Positions 63,618 to 64,000 of a DNA stretch of 64,000 nucleotides are shown one piece after another. The first letter of the stretch is position 1. Every line of letters starts with the position of its first letter. The stretch is taken from the NCBI GenBank assembly GCA_964531095.1, contig CAZHED010000028.1:1-64000 (forward strand), read 5' to 3'. The position numbers were made by a program, and so were the translations under genes. Source of the stretch: Palsa-1150 sp964531095. GTDB lineage: Bacteria > Myxococcota_A > Polyangia > Polyangiales > Polyangiaceae. The notes under the pieces were generated by a model. That model searched no databases. It had not been told where the DNA came from and saw nothing but the letters and a program-made list of their open reading frames with translations.

Positions 63618-64000
63618 TCACCGTATCTCGAGCACAGCCACGGCCTTCGCAGGAAGCGGGATCGATATCGAATCACCCCGCCTGGTAAAACCGCCGAACG
63701 GCGCCGGGGTCACCGCATCCGGATCGTCGAACGTGTTGTGCCCGTTCATCGTCGGCGCCGTCAGCACGCGACCGGTCACTTCACCGGACACGGGCGACGC
63801 GACCACCTTAGCCGGGCGGGTCGGGTCCAGATTCACGATCGACACATGCATCGCGCCGGACGCGTCGCGCGACGCCGACGCGTGCACCGCCGGCACCGAC
63901 GCGCCGCCCAGCGTGTATCCGGGCCCGTTCAATTCCGCAGGCACGAGCGTAGCCCCCTGATGCACCTTGTACATTTCGAACACGTGATACGTCGGCGTGC
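63618..64000 (-). CDS. abfA: GH51 alpha-L-arabinofuranosidase, C-terminal part (cut by window edge)
   Basis: The last ~127 codons of a glycoside hydrolase; the catalytic barrel lies beyond the right edge. The visible segment begins TPTYHVFEMYKVHQGATLVP, a hallmark of GH51 enzymes, followed by the C-terminal jelly-roll (AMHVSIVNLDPTRPAKVVAS, VTGRVLTAPTMNGHNTFDDP, ISIPLPAKAVAVLEIR). It removes arabinose side chains from polysaccharides. Its 3' end lies 22 bp from the REP-like doublet. Confidence 0.88.
   Translation of the reverse strand, partial: TPTYHVFEMYKVHQGATLVPAELNGPGYTLGGASVPAVHASASRDASGAMHVSIVNLDPTRPAKVVASPVSGEVTGRVLTAPTMNGHNTFDDPDAVTPAPFGGFTRRGDSISIPLPAKAVAVLEIR

Overview
The window is about 64 kb of very GC-rich chromosomal DNA from what looks like a myxobacterium (Myxococcota, probably the Polyangia/Sorangiineae side). 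The grounds are the strong G/C bias at third codon positions, many Asp/Ala-rich and Cys-rich lipoproteins with DAxxDA-type linkers, a eukaryote-like Ser/Thr kinase, a stand-alone type III export switch protein, and the dense mix of housekeeping and signalling genes. The lineage is an inference: there is no rRNA and no phylogeny was run. One tRNA gene is present (Leu, anticodon TAA). I see no insertion sequence, prophage, integrase or CRISPR array.

Layout. 1-9.7 kb: a membrane pyrophosphatase cut by the left edge, a proline peptidase, an isolated FlhB/YscU-type protein, then an aldehyde dehydrogenase, a GMC oxidoreductase and a fatty acid desaturase. 9.8-17.5 kb: an Omp85/TamA-like barrel coupled to a 1518-residue TamB-like protein, with Obg GTPase convergent. 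17.6-20.4 kb: a Spy/CpxP-like protein, two small membrane proteins and a lipoprotein. 20.5-25.5 kb: a haem-binding lipoprotein, then a signalling operon read leftward (pspA, a degenerate nucleotide-cyclase-like protein, a Ser/Thr kinase with a MshEN-like domain), and a 58-residue zinc-ribbon protein. 25.5-26.1 kb: a degenerate 21-bp minisatellite. 26-31.2 kb: lipoamide dehydrogenase, a 2-oxoacid dehydrogenase E1 alpha, two lipoproteins and a 127-bp palindromic element. 31.3-35.4 kb: a coupled operon of two ABC permeases, a HEAT-repeat protein and a DUF4149 protein, plus a lipoprotein. 35.5-46.5 kb: ferredoxin, receiver proteins, aldo/keto reductase, an ECF sigma factor with its partner, an internally duplicated lipoprotein, a porin and an SpoU methyltransferase. 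46.5-54.4 kb: a PhoB-like regulator, a LPG-synthase-type membrane protein, hemD, hemerythrin, tRNA-Leu and an SDR enzyme. 54.4-63.1 kb: a tight five-gene lipid operon. 63.2-64 kb: a small lipoprotein, a REP-like doublet and the C-terminal end of a GH51 arabinofuranosidase.

The most interesting system is the leftward operon from 63116 to 54440: an HAD-IB phosphatase, a LarA-like (DUF2088) protein, a 1261-residue protein (fatty acyl reductase, truncated adenylation-like domain, PlsC-type acyltransferase, SCP2), an NAD-dependent epimerase and a histidine ammonia-lyase-like enzyme. Gene spacing is 4-nt overlap, 12, 10 and 4 nt. It recalls the multifunctional ether-lipid enzyme ElbD of Myxococcus xanthus, but the racemase-like and ammonia-lyase members suggest a modified or undescribed lipid. 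The kinase/cyclase-like/PspA operon is a second candidate for an undescribed envelope-stress pathway.
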